Below, in pieces: positions 8,024-16,527 of a stretch of DNA of 64,000 bases. Both the position numbers and the translations under genes were made by a program. The DNA is from UBA5070 sp035352895. GTDB taxonomy: Bacteria > Fibrobacterota > Fibrobacteria > UBA5070. Positions within the stretch are counted from its first letter, which is position 1; every line of letters starts with the position of its first letter. The stretch lies in assembly GCA_035352895.1 (NCBI GenBank), contig DAOPYN010000009.1, positions 32,990 through 96,989 of the forward strand, given 5' to 3'. Under the pieces are notes generated by a model, which searched no databases, was not told the DNA's origin, and saw nothing but the letters and a program-made list of their open reading frames with translations.

Positions 8024-10701
8024 GCGGAAGCCTCCATCAGGCCGGTCACATGGTTCGGGTGTTTGCTGGAGGTGGCTTGGGACGCCGGCGAAGGCCCGAG
8101 GGACCATTTCTTCGTGCGCAGTTGGACGATTTCCGGAGCCTCGAGGTAGGTCTGTTCCGGGCGGATGCCTCCGTCCAACGACGGCTTGGGATGGTTGGCT
8201 TCCCATTTCTTCTTCGCTGCCGTCCGGGCTTCCTCCAAGGCCGATTCCGCGAGGGAGAGGGTCTTGTCCAGGGATTCCATTTCCCTGTCGCGTTCCGCTT
8301 CCAATTTCGCCAACGCGGCCTTGCTCGCCTCGAGTTCGTCCTTGAGCTTGCGCAGTCGGGCGGAGGCGGGATTGGAGGGCGATACGAGCCTCTTCTGGAT
8401 CAACGCGATCATTCCGATCGCGGCGCCGATGGCCAGCGCCATTCCAGCCAGGACGCTGGAGACGACTTCCGCACCCAGGATCATGCCCGCCAGACCCGCC
8501 AACGAGATGGCGACGATGTGCACCGGAGTCAAGGTCCTCATGGTGTCCAGTTCCGCTTGCGCGGATTTGATGCTTGCCGCCAGCTCTTCTTCGCGGTTGG
8601 CCTCCTTGATGCGACGCTTCCATTCGCCGGCCGCCTTGTCCTTGGCCTTGCGTGCGGATTGGATCCGGGAGGACAGGTCCGGGAACTTCTCGGGACGTCC
8701 TTGTTCCTCCAGCTGCTTGCTCCAGTCGGCCTGGGCGAGAGGAAGCTCCTTGTGCGCCTGGGCGCATCGTGGGCAACGGGACACGGTGATCGTCGTCGCC
8801 TGGTATTCGGTGCCTTCCCCGAACAGCAAGGGAATCTTCCTGCCGTCGTCGTGGAGCGGAACGGTGATTTCGAAGGAAGGATCCGCCTTGCCGCCTGCGC
8901 AGAAATGGCAGGTCTGGGAAGGGGCTCCAGCCGGGACCTTCTTTTCCCGCTTGGAGGACTTGTTCAGCTTGTTCCTCAGATCAGAGGCCTTCGCGCTTCC
9001 GCCCAGGTCGCTCACCTGTTTCTTGATCACATCGAGGTTCTTGCGCACCCCGGGGTCTCCCGGATCGACCTCGTCGGCCAGGAGCATCCGGGCGAGTCCG
9101 CCTTCCAGGGAAGCGCGGAGGGTCGCCTTCTTCTTCTCGATTTCCTTGTCCTCCTTGTCGGAGCACGAAGAACACATGAACAGGGTGAGGTCGAGCGTTC
9201 CCACCTTGTGGGTGAAACGGATCCAGCGCGAATAGGAGGAGCTTCCGCAGCACATGCAGCCGGGCATCATGTACGAAGGCGTTTCCGGAGTGGGCAGGCT
9301 GAACAGGAAGCTGGAAAGCCGGTCCGTTCCCACCAGGGATTGGATCTTCGCCAGGATCGCCTTCCGCTGGCTCGACTGCGGCTCGAAGTCGTTCCAAGCC
9401 GCATTTCCCGTGCGGATCGCATTCAGGCTCAGGCAGTTGGAGACCGCGCGCCGCAGAGGTTTGCCGATGGCCGGATCCAGCGAGCAGAGGATGTCCATGG
9501 CACCGTCGAAATCGCCGCTCTTGACCTTCGCCCTGGCGGTTTCCATCGATGCCAAGGTGTCGGCGGGAAGATCCCAGTACCCTTCGGAGCACCAGTCGTT
9601 GCCGGCCTCCTGGTTTCCTTTCAGGGTGGCGATCTCGTCGGCGAGCTTCTGCTTGCGGCCTTCCGAACCGGCGATCTCGCGGGCCGATTCCAGGAGGGAG
9701 ATCGCCTTCTTCCAGAGGTTGGTGGTGTTGGCGAACAGCCACGTCCCGTCGGACATCGCTTCGGCGACGGAATCGTGCGCGCTCTGCCTCACCACGTCCT
9801 CGTCGTCCAGGAGCGAATCGAGGACATCCAGGGAGCGCACGGACTGGTCCTGGATTCCTCGAACGATTTCGTCGGCCTTGTGGGGCGTGGCGGTCCATTG
9901 ACGCTTGGCCGCATCGATCGCCGATTGGACATGGGCGCGGCACGGGCGAAGCACGTCGGCGAGGGTGCTCTCGAAGAGGCCCTGCTCGGAGGGAGCGAAG
10001 GCGGAACGGAGCGATTGTACGATGGTCCGCGCCTGCGCGACCTGTCCCGACTGGGCGGCCGCCAAGGCGGTCTTGGATCCCAACCGCAGGATGGCGGGAA
10101 GGACGGAGCTCCTCAGCTTGCGGGCATGGGCGGAGGTGAGGCGGGCGTCGGCGAGTTCCATGGCACGATCGGAAGCGATGTTCCAGTAGTCCTCGGAGTC
10201 CCGGAGGGAGGCCCAGGCCTTGGCCACCCGTGCCCAGTTGGAGGGAGGGCAGGAGCTCTCGAATTGCTGGATCAGCCAGAGGACGGCGAGGTTGTGCCGG
10301 GCATGGGCCCCGACAGGGGATGCGAGTCCTTGTTCTTCCTGCCAGCGCTTTTCCGGACCGGCCTGATCGCCGGACACGAGCGCCGCAAACGACGGATCGG
10401 GGGCATCCGTCGGGGAGCTGAACCAGAATTGCTCGTCGGTGAAGCGTTCCAGCGGATCGGAAATCCTCGCGATCGCCTCCTGGATTTCCTCGGCGGTGGA
10501 CGGAGGCTTCAGATCCAGGATGGAAGGCGCGGCCTTCGGGGCATCGTCCTCCATTCCCAGGCGTCGGCGCTTCTCGGCGCGCTCCTGGAGCCGACGAGCT
10601 TCCTTGGTGGTGGTTCTGCCCGGGATTCCCAGGATGCGGAAGGCGTTCCGCCGGGGCATATCCGTCTCGATCGTTTCCAGCCAGTCGTCCAGGGTGCTCA
10701 T
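8020..10701 (-). CDS. J-like-domain / zinc-ribbon membrane protein, copy B (893 aa)
   Basis: It has the same architecture as copy A: a J-like N-terminus without HPD (RNAFRILGIPGRTTTKEARR, residues 17-36), helical repeats, two zinc-ribbon-like CxxC pairs (CMCC/CSSC, then CHFC and CPRC), a hydrophobic hairpin (VHIVAISLAGLAGMILGAEV and following) and a terminal coiled coil. The start at 10701 has an AAAGGAG site. It lies 26 bases after the kinase stop, and its own stop overlaps the next start. Residues about 258-570 are identical to copy A. The kinase, chaperone and scaffold neighbours suggest one complex; this is an inference. Confidence 0.82.
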   Translation of the reverse strand: MSTLDDWLETIETDMPRRNAFRILGIPGRTTTKEARRLQERAEKRRRLGMEDDAPKAAPSILDLKPPSTAEEIQEAIARISDPLERFTDEQFWFSSPTDAPDPSFAALVSGDQAGPEKRWQEEQGLASPVGAHARHNLAVLWLIQQFESSCPPSNWARVAKAWASLRDSEDYWNIASDRAMELADARLTSAHARKLRSSVLPAILRLGSKTALAAAQSGQVAQARTIVQSLRSAFAPSEQGLFESTLADVLRPCRAHVQSAIDAAKRQWTATPHKADEIVRGIQDQSVRSLDVLDSLLDDEDVVRQSAHDSVAEAMSDGTWLFANTTNLWKKAISLLESAREIAGSEGRKQKLADEIATLKGNQEAGNDWCSEGYWDLPADTLASMETARAKVKSGDFDGAMDILCSLDPAIGKPLRRAVSNCLSLNAIRTGNAAWNDFEPQSSQRKAILAKIQSLVGTDRLSSFLFSLPTPETPSYMMPGCMCCGSSSYSRWIRFTHKVGTLDLTLFMCSSCSDKEDKEIEKKKATLRASLEGGLARMLLADEVDPGDPGVRKNLDVIKKQVSDLGGSAKASDLRNKLNKSSKREKKVPAGAPSQTCHFCAGGKADPSFEITVPLHDDGRKIPLLFGEGTEYQATTITVSRCPRCAQAHKELPLAQADWSKQLEEQGRPEKFPDLSSRIQSARKAKDKAAGEWKRRIKEANREEELAASIKSAQAELDTMRTLTPVHIVAISLAGLAGMILGAEVVSSVLAGMALAIGAAIGMIALIQKRLVSPSNPASARLRKLKDELEASKAALAKLEAERDREMESLDKTLSLAESALEEARTAAKKKWEANHPKPSLDGGIRPEQTYLEAPEIVQLRTKKWSLGPSPASQATSSKHPNHVTGLMEASA
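8993..9929. repeat. 937-bp perfect direct repeat, copy 2
   Basis: This is the partner of 1127-2063, in the same orientation and within the paralogous gene. No nucleotide difference was found. Confidence 0.95.
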
Positions 10702-10727
10702 CTAGGCTCCTTTCGTAGATATCCCAA

Positions 10728-11894
10728 CTACTGCGGAAGACCTCGCTCGTTGCGCGGCGTTTCGCGATTCTTCGTTCTTTCCGGGAAGGCCCCGATGGCG
10801 ACATGCATCACTCCCCGCCTCCACAGGCGGAGGTGTTCCCTGTACTTGTCGCGGAACTCGGGGTTCTTGCCGATCGCCTCTTCCATGAGTTCGGCGGCCT
10901 CGGCAAGCCGGGTCGGATCCTTGGCCACTTCGAAGGCCTGTTCGGCCAGACGGGCGGCATCCGCTTCCCTGGTGGCGGCCGGTGTCGGGGCTGGAGTGCA
11001 GGTCTTCCCGTAGTCGCTCAGGCAGGAACCCAGGGGGTCCGCGCCGGGGGACCACCGATCCAGGTCGTTGAGCAGCTCCATCGCATGAGGATACCGATCC
11101 AGGGGGTCGGACGCAAGGCAGCGGAACAGGATGGTGTCCAAGGCGCGATCGACCGCCGAATTGAAGGAACTGGCGGGGATCAAGGGGCGCAGGAACCGGT
11201 GGGCATCCTCCAGATCGCGGTTGCCCAGCGCTGGGAAGGGCAGGTTGTCGGTGAGCAGGAGGTAGAGGGTCGTTCCCAGCGCCCAGATGTCGGCGGGGCA
11301 GGAGTCCTGGTTCCGGAACGATTCGGGCGGCTTGAATCCGATGGTTCCACGGGAGCTGGCCAGCAAGGTGAGCGGATTGACGGCCTTCGCCAGTCCGAAA
11401 TCGCTCAGACGAACATGGATGCCCGTTTCGGGGTAGCTCACGAGGATGTTCTGGGGCTTGATGTCCCGATGCACGATCGCGGGCGTCTTCGAGTGGGCGA
11501 GCGAAAGACCTCGGCACAGCTGCCGGGCCACGTCGACCACTTCCTCCACCGGCATGAAGCGGTTTCCGAAGGAGCGCCAGTAGGTCTCGAGCGTTCCACC
11601 CGGCATGTAGTTCATGGTGAAGTAGCCGTATCTGCGCCCCTGGATCTCCATCACGTTCGCGTCGAAGACCTCCATCAGGTTGGGGTGGCGGAGTTCGGAG
11701 AGCATCCTCGCTTCTCCCATTCCCATCTCGAGGTCGGACAGCGTCGTGCCGGGCGTCTTGAACACCTTCATCGCCTGGCGTTGGCGCATGAACTGGTGGG
11801 AAACACGGTAGACTTCCGCGAAGGCGCCCTGCCCCAGGAATTTTTCCACCTCGTAGGTGTCGCGGATGATCTCGCCGATCTGGAGAATGCTCAA
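10728..11894 (-). CDS. Hanks-type Ser/Thr protein kinase (388 aa)
   Basis: The kinase core is complete: Gly-rich loop LGQGAFAEVY (20-29), lysine K43 in QAMKVFK, catalytic HRDIKPQN from H142, DFG at 165-167 and a RGTIGFKPPE activation segment. The last ~100 residues are a soluble helical tail with TPR-like character (AELMEEAIGKNPEF) and no membrane segment, so the kinase is cytoplasmic. The start is a TTG that overlaps the previous stop as TTGA; the next in-frame ATG is inside the kinase domain. The sigma factor two genes upstream is a plausible substrate: ECF sigma factors activated by linked Ser/Thr kinases are known elsewhere. Confidence 0.95.
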   Translation of the reverse strand: MSILQIGEIIRDTYEVEKFLGQGAFAEVYRVSHQFMRQRQAMKVFKTPGTTLSDLEMGMGEARMLSELRHPNLMEVFDANVMEIQGRRYGYFTMNYMPGGTLETYWRSFGNRFMPVEEVVDVARQLCRGLSLAHSKTPAIVHRDIKPQNILVSYPETGIHVRLSDFGLAKAVNPLTLLASSRGTIGFKPPESFRNQDSCPADIWALGTTLYLLLTDNLPFPALGNRDLEDAHRFLRPLIPASSFNSAVDRALDTILFRCLASDPLDRYPHAMELLNDLDRWSPGADPLGSCLSDYGKTCTPAPTPAATREADAARLAEQAFEVAKDPTRLAEAAELMEEAIGKNPEFRDKYREHLRLWRRGVMHVAIGAFPERTKNRETPRNERGLPQ

Positions 11895-12394
11895 GGATGG
11901 ACCCTTCCAGGCTCGTTAGAGGAATGGCGGAGAGCGTCGCGGACCAGCTCCCTGACGGAGGCGGGCACCCAGGTCTGCGCCAGGCACCAGTGTCCTCCCT
12001 GCTGGAACTCGACATCGGAAAGCCGGGAGAATCCGCGGAACCCCGCCAACCGGCTGGAGGCGATGGACGCCAGGAACAAGGCTTTCGCCAGGGGTTTTGG
12101 AAGAGACCCCCCGGGATCCGACATGTTCGCCACCGCGTACTTCTTGATGGCCAGGAGGAGACCTTCCTCCCGTTGGGGGGAAACGAGGCAATGCTGGATG
12201 GTTTCGTGCCGTGTGGCGAGCGTCGGGTCGTCCAATTCCAGCCCGATCCGGGCGCCCAGAAGATGCTCGAAGAGGGCGGGGAAATCGTCCTCGCACCAGA
12301 CGATCTCCTCGTCGACCGGCTCCAGGAGACGGGACAGTCCCAGATTCGATGCGTCCGTCAGGATGGACTTCCTCGGAGGGGTTGGCTCGTTCAC
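11891..12394 (-). CDS. Hypothetical protein between sigma factor and kinase (167 aa)
   Basis: I do not recognise it. It is a soluble, mostly helical protein with an acidic stretch (EPVDEEIVWCEDDFPALF) and hydrophobic helices (LAKALFLASIASSRLAG). The GTG start overlaps the sigma-factor stop as GTGA, and its own stop overlaps the TTG start of the kinase. Such tight coupling suggests a stoichiometric partner of the sigma factor or kinase, possibly an adaptor or anti-sigma factor. This rests on context only. Confidence 0.75.
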   Translation of the reverse strand: MNEPTPPRKSILTDASNLGLSRLLEPVDEEIVWCEDDFPALFEHLLGARIGLELDDPTLATRHETIQHCLVSPQREEGLLLAIKKYAVANMSDPGGSLPKPLAKALFLASIASSRLAGFRGFSRLSDVEFQQGGHWCLAQTWVPASVRELVRDALRHSSNEPGRVHP

Positions 12395-13140
12395 AGGGCC
12401 CGCATCCGTCCGAGCACGGCTTGGAGCTGGTTGATTTCCTCCTGGATTTCGTTCGGGCTCGTCGCGTACCGGGAAACCTCCGTTTCCAGGCAACGCTGGA
12501 ACATGCGTCGAGCGGTGACCATGAGATTCACCGCTTCCCGGGGTGCCCGGAGCCCGAGTCGCAGTACCAGATCCTCGTAGGGTGGCGGCGGCTTGTCTTC
12601 CAGAGCAGGACCCAGCACGCGGGATCGGAACACCTCCCAGAGGTCGCTCCGGCCCTTCCTGGCGCATTCCGATTCCATGGCCAGGATGGCGTTGTCCAGA
12701 AGCGCTCTCGCCCACTCGAAATCGAAGAGGTCGTCCTGCTCGGGAGCGGCGCCGACACCGAGGACGTCTTCGTTTTCCACCACCACCAGGCGGGATTTGT
12801 CCCGGGAGAGGTTGGAAAGGAGCGTATTGGAGAAGTTGCCCAACGCGCGCAGGACCAGGCTCCGGAACTTGCCCCGTTGGCGATCGGCCATCCGGAAGAG
12901 GTAGCCGGACACCATCTTGTCGACAAGAAACGCCTGGAGGACGTCGTCGGCGAGTTGGGGTTCCAGCCTCTTGGATCGAACCAGCCAATTGCGCAGGGCG
13001 GGCATGTACATGGCCACGAGGTCGGAAATCGCCTCCTGGCATCGATCCTGGCCAGCCACTCCGACCAACGACCAACGAGTGGACGGGAATCCAATCGGAT
13101 CGGCCTTGAGCTTTTGCGAACTGGTTGTCTGTGGGCGCAT
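12391..13140 (-). CDS. ECF-like sigma-70 family RNA polymerase sigma factor (249 aa)
   Basis: The protein carries FPSTRWSLV near the N-terminus, a motif common in ECF sigma factors of kinase-rich bacteria. A region-2-like helix set follows (PALRNWLVRSKRLEPQLADD, DVLQAFLVDK, GKFRSLVLRALGNF), and a region-4-like helix-turn-helix stretch lies near residues 190-220. The start was set at the ATG at 13140; a TTG codon lies just before it. It is the first gene of the left-arm operon, so it probably directs transcription of the operon. No classical membrane anti-sigma gene is adjacent; control by the linked kinase is plausible. Confidence 0.85.
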   Translation of the reverse strand: MRPQTTSSQKLKADPIGFPSTRWSLVGVAGQDRCQEAISDLVAMYMPALRNWLVRSKRLEPQLADDVLQAFLVDKMVSGYLFRMADRQRGKFRSLVLRALGNFSNTLLSNLSRDKSRLVVVENEDVLGVGAAPEQDDLFDFEWARALLDNAILAMESECARKGRSDLWEVFRSRVLGPALEDKPPPPYEDLVLRLGLRAPREAVNLMVTARRMFQRCLETEVSRYATSPNEIQEEINQLQAVLGRMRAL

Positions 13141-13329
13141 CAAGCTGCCTCTCGCGATTCCCGCGAGAAAAAGGAACGGGTTGGACCTTCGAAAAAAGGT
13201 AGTTGAAGGCCTGATACTCCAAAAAAGGAGTGCGGCTTCCCACCAGTCGTCTTTCCGTTGCCCAACGTCTTGCGAGCCAGGGGTTTGCGGGATAGAGTCT
13301 TGTCACGCAAAGCACTTGCGCATTTTCAG

Positions 13330-13354
13330 GGAATATTCTACATTGGAATACTCC
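13330..13354. promoter_or_regulatory. Candidate PadR operator
   Basis: Two copies of GGAATA(T/C)TC lie 15 bases apart just upstream of the PadR start; the first is itself nearly palindromic. The position fits autoregulation, and the site lies between divergent promoters. Confidence 0.4.
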
Positions 13355-13356
13355 AC

Positions 13357-13959
13357 ATGGCAAAGCGCCAACCTGCTGCAAATCGCTATGATCTGGTCCT
13401 CCTCGGTGCTCTGGCGGAAAAGCCGGCGTCGGGCTACGACATCCTGACCCTCATCCGGGAGCGGGGCATGGATCGTTGGGCGCGCATCAGCACCAGCACC
13501 GTCTACGCGAGGCTGCAGCGGCTGGAGAAGTCCCACCAGATCGAAGGCCGCGCCGACCGCGACGGCAACCGCCCCGAGCGCACCATCTACACCATTTCCG
13601 AGAAGGGCCGCAAGACCCTGGCCCAGGAAGTGGTACGCCACCTGACGGGCTTCAACGACGACCCCCGCACGCTGGGCTTCGCCTACCTGGATGCCTTGCC
13701 GCCCCACCAGGTGCTCCTGGAACTCAATCGCCACGAGAAGCATCTCCAGAGCGAGATCGAGTCCTTGGAACAGCTCATCGCCAACCACAAGCGTCCCACC
13801 CTCCATCCGGAAGGGCCGTTCCTCAACTGCATGAGCCGCGACCACCTTTCGGTGGAGCTGCGCTACGTGCAGGCGGCCAAACAGATCCTGTCAGAACCGC
13901 GCAACCACCCCTTCCTCAAGGGATGGTTCGCCCTCAACGACTCCCTGGCTCCCGCCTAG
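13357..13959 (+). CDS. PadR-family transcriptional regulator (200 aa)
   Basis: The N-terminal winged helix is typical of PadR: LVLLGALAEKPASGYDIL, then STVYARLQRLEKSHQIEG and RTIYTISEKGRKTL. The C-terminal helical part (about 90-200) matches the Vir-like dimerisation domain. The start at 13357 was preferred over an upstream frame opening because family homology begins here. The GH94 gene starts 54 bases downstream on the same strand, so PadR probably controls disaccharide use, although the ligand is unknown. Confidence 0.9.
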   Translation: MAKRQPAANRYDLVLLGALAEKPASGYDILTLIRERGMDRWARISTSTVYARLQRLEKSHQIEGRADRDGNRPERTIYTISEKGRKTLAQEVVRHLTGFNDDPRTLGFAYLDALPPHQVLLELNRHEKHLQSEIESLEQLIANHKRPTLHPEGPFLNCMSRDHLSVELRYVQAAKQILSEPRNHPFLKGWFALNDSLAPA

Positions 13960-14013
13960 GGCGCCACTGCCATCCATCCACCCTACCGTCCACTCCACAC
14001 CTCCGAGAACGCC

Positions 14014-16431
14014 ATGTCCAAGTACGGTTACTTCGACGACGCAAAGAAGGAATACGTCGTCACCAATCCCGCCACTCCCATCAAGTGGTGCAACTACGTC
14101 GGAACCCTGAAGTTCGGCGGCATCGTGGACACCACGGGTGGAAGCCTGATCTGCAAGGGCGATCCGGCCCTCAACCGCATCACCAAGTACCTGGCCTGGA
14201 TGCCCAACTCCGACTTCAAGGGCTCCACGGTCTACTTCAAGGTCAAGGACGCCGCGGGCAATGTCGAGATCTTCTCGCCCTTCGTGACTCCCACCCTGGT
14301 GCCCATGGACAAGTGGGAATGCCACGTGGGTCTCTCGTACAGCCGTTGGAACGTGGAGTACAGGGGCCTCAAGATCCAGATCACCGTGTTCGTGCCCACC
14401 GGATCCAGCGTCCTGCTCCAGGACATCCAGGTGACCAACACCGGCGCGCCCGTCACCGTCGACATCGTGCCCGTGTACGAGTTCTCGCACTTCGACGCGC
14501 TCAAGCACCTGACCAACGCCGACTGGGTCCCCCAGACCATGACCACCAAGGCACACACCGAGGCTTCCGGCCATGTGATCCTTGAACAGTACGCGTTCAT
14601 GAAGCGCGACTTCGAGGTGAACTACTTCACCGCCTCGCAGCCCTGCGCCTCCTTCGACACCGATCGTCGCAAGTTCCTCGGCCAGAACGAGATGGGCTCC
14701 TTCGCCAAGCCTCTCGCTCTCCTGGGCGACAAGCTGACCAACTCCACCTGCATCCGCGGCGACAACCTGGCCGCCCAGCAGTTCGCGGCCGGCACCCTGG
14801 CCACCGGCGCTTCCTACCGCGTCGTGACCCAGCTGGGCAAGGAGCCCTCGATCGAGGCCGCCAAGCCTTCCATCGCCAAGTACCGCGATCTCAAGAACGT
14901 CGACGCCGCCTTCGACGAGCTCGCCGCCTTCTGGGCGAACTACCTGACCGCGCTGCAGGTCAAGACTCCGGACGCCTCCTTCAACTCGATGGTGAACGTC
15001 CACAACCCCCGCCAGTGCCACACGACCAAGAACTGGTCGCGCTACCTGTCGCTCTACCAGCTCGGCTACGGCTCCGACCGCGGCATCGGCTTCCGCGACA
15101 GCTCGCAAGACCTGCTGGGCGTCATGAGCCACATGCCGGAAGAAGCTCTCGTGCTCGCCGAGAACCTGCTGTCCGTGCAGAAGCGCGACGGTTCGGCCAT
15201 GCACCAGTACTTCCCCTCCACCATGGAGGCCAACGAAGGCGACTCCCGCGAGAAGGAGGATCGGCCCAAGTACTACGGCGACGACCACCTCTGGATCGTG
15301 CTCACCGTGGCGGGATACCTCAAGGAGACCGGCAAGCTCGAGTTCCTCCAGAAGCAGATCCCCTTCTACGACAAGGACAAGCACACCGGCAAGGCCCTCG
15401 AGACGGGAACCGTCTGGGAGCACCTGTGCCGCAGCTTGCGCTTCACCTGGAACGACCGCGGCGCCCACGGCCTGCCCCACCTGGGCTTCGCCGACTGGAA
15501 CGACACGGTGAACCTGCCCACCGGCGCCGAATCCCTCTTCAACGCCAACCTGTTCGGCAAGGCGCTGATCGAGGCGATCGACATCGCCAAGGCTTCCGGC
15601 AAGACCGCCGAGGCCGCCGAGTTCCAGGGCTACTACGACGCGATGAAGAAGACCGTCAACGAGACTTCCTGGGACGGAAAGTGGTGGAAGCGCTGGTTCG
15701 ACCACAAGGGCAACCCCATCGGATCCAACGAGAACCAGTACGGCAAGCTCTACACCAACGGCCAGAGCTGGCCCGTGATCTCCGGATTCGCCGAGGGCGA
15801 ACGCGCCCTCACCGCGTTGCAGAGCACCTACGAGATCATGAACACCAAGAACGGCATCAAGCTGTCGTGGCCCGGCTACACCGGCTTCGACCCGATGCTC
15901 GGCGGCGTGTCCACCTATCCTCCCGGCGCCAAGGAAAACGGCGGCATCTTCCTCCACGCCAACCCGTGGGTGATGATCGCCGAGACCATGGTCGGCAACG
16001 GCGACCGCGCGTTCCAGTACTACAACCAGATCAACCCCGCCGCCAAGAACGAGATCCTCGACGAGTTCGAGTCCGAGCCCTACTGCTATCCGCAGAACAT
16101 CCTGGGCGACGAGCACCCGCAGTTCGGCCTTGGCCGCAACGCGTGGCTTTCGGGCACCTCTTCCTGGACCTACCAGGCCGCCACGCAGTACATCTGCGGC
16201 GTGCGCGCCTCGTTCCAGGGTCTGGTGGTCGATCCCTGCGTGCCCAAGGCCTGGGACGCCTTCGAAGTGGTCCGCAAGTTCCGCGGCGCCACCTACAAGA
16301 TCAGCGTCAAGAATCCGTCGCACGTGTCCAAGGGCGTGAAGTCCATGGTCGTCGACGGCAAGGCCGTGGAAGGCAACGTGGCTCCGGTCTTCACCTCCGG
16401 CGAGCACACCGTCGAAGTCGTTCTGGGATAA
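14014..16431 (+). CDS. GH94 cellobiose/chitobiose-type phosphorylase (805 aa)
   Basis: A cytoplasmic enzyme that cleaves a beta-linked disaccharide with phosphate to a sugar-1-phosphate plus free sugar, saving ATP. The length (805 aa) and order match the family: N-terminal beta-sandwich (YGYFDDAKKEYVVTNP), then an alpha/alpha barrel with GFRDSSQDLLG and GLPHLGFADWNDT, where the catalytic acid lies in DWND (D494/D497). The C-terminus (DPCVPKAWDAFEV, NPSHVSKGVKSM) closely resembles clostridial cellobiose phosphorylase as I recall it. No signal peptide is seen. Cellobiose is favoured by the cellulolytic context, but N,N'-diacetylchitobiose cannot be excluded by eye. It probably forms an operon with padR and ends in a strong terminator. 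Confidence 0.93.
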   Translation: MSKYGYFDDAKKEYVVTNPATPIKWCNYVGTLKFGGIVDTTGGSLICKGDPALNRITKYLAWMPNSDFKGSTVYFKVKDAAGNVEIFSPFVTPTLVPMDKWECHVGLSYSRWNVEYRGLKIQITVFVPTGSSVLLQDIQVTNTGAPVTVDIVPVYEFSHFDALKHLTNADWVPQTMTTKAHTEASGHVILEQYAFMKRDFEVNYFTASQPCASFDTDRRKFLGQNEMGSFAKPLALLGDKLTNSTCIRGDNLAAQQFAAGTLATGASYRVVTQLGKEPSIEAAKPSIAKYRDLKNVDAAFDELAAFWANYLTALQVKTPDASFNSMVNVHNPRQCHTTKNWSRYLSLYQLGYGSDRGIGFRDSSQDLLGVMSHMPEEALVLAENLLSVQKRDGSAMHQYFPSTMEANEGDSREKEDRPKYYGDDHLWIVLTVAGYLKETGKLEFLQKQIPFYDKDKHTGKALETGTVWEHLCRSLRFTWNDRGAHGLPHLGFADWNDTVNLPTGAESLFNANLFGKALIEAIDIAKASGKTAEAAEFQGYYDAMKKTVNETSWDGKWWKRWFDHKGNPIGSNENQYGKLYTNGQSWPVISGFAEGERALTALQSTYEIMNTKNGIKLSWPGYTGFDPMLGGVSTYPPGAKENGGIFLHANPWVMIAETMVGNGDRAFQYYNQINPAAKNEILDEFESEPYCYPQNILGDEHPQFGLGRNAWLSGTSSWTYQAATQYICGVRASFQGLVVDPCVPKAWDAFEVVRKFRGATYKISVKNPSHVSKGVKSMVVDGKAVEGNVAPVFTSGEHTVEVVLG

Positions 16432-16451
16432 CCCCGGGCGAAACCTGTGCG

Positions 16452-16487
16452 AAGGCCCGTCGGAAGAGATTCCGGCGGGCCTTTTGA
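16452..16487 (+). terminator. Rho-independent terminator after GH94
   Basis: AAGGCCCGTCGG pairs with CCGGCGGGCCTT around an 8-nt loop and is followed by TTTTGATTT. Confidence 0.85.
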
Positions 16488-16527
16488 TTTCATAGAATTG
16501 GCCATAACCTTCCGACCGGGGATCCCG

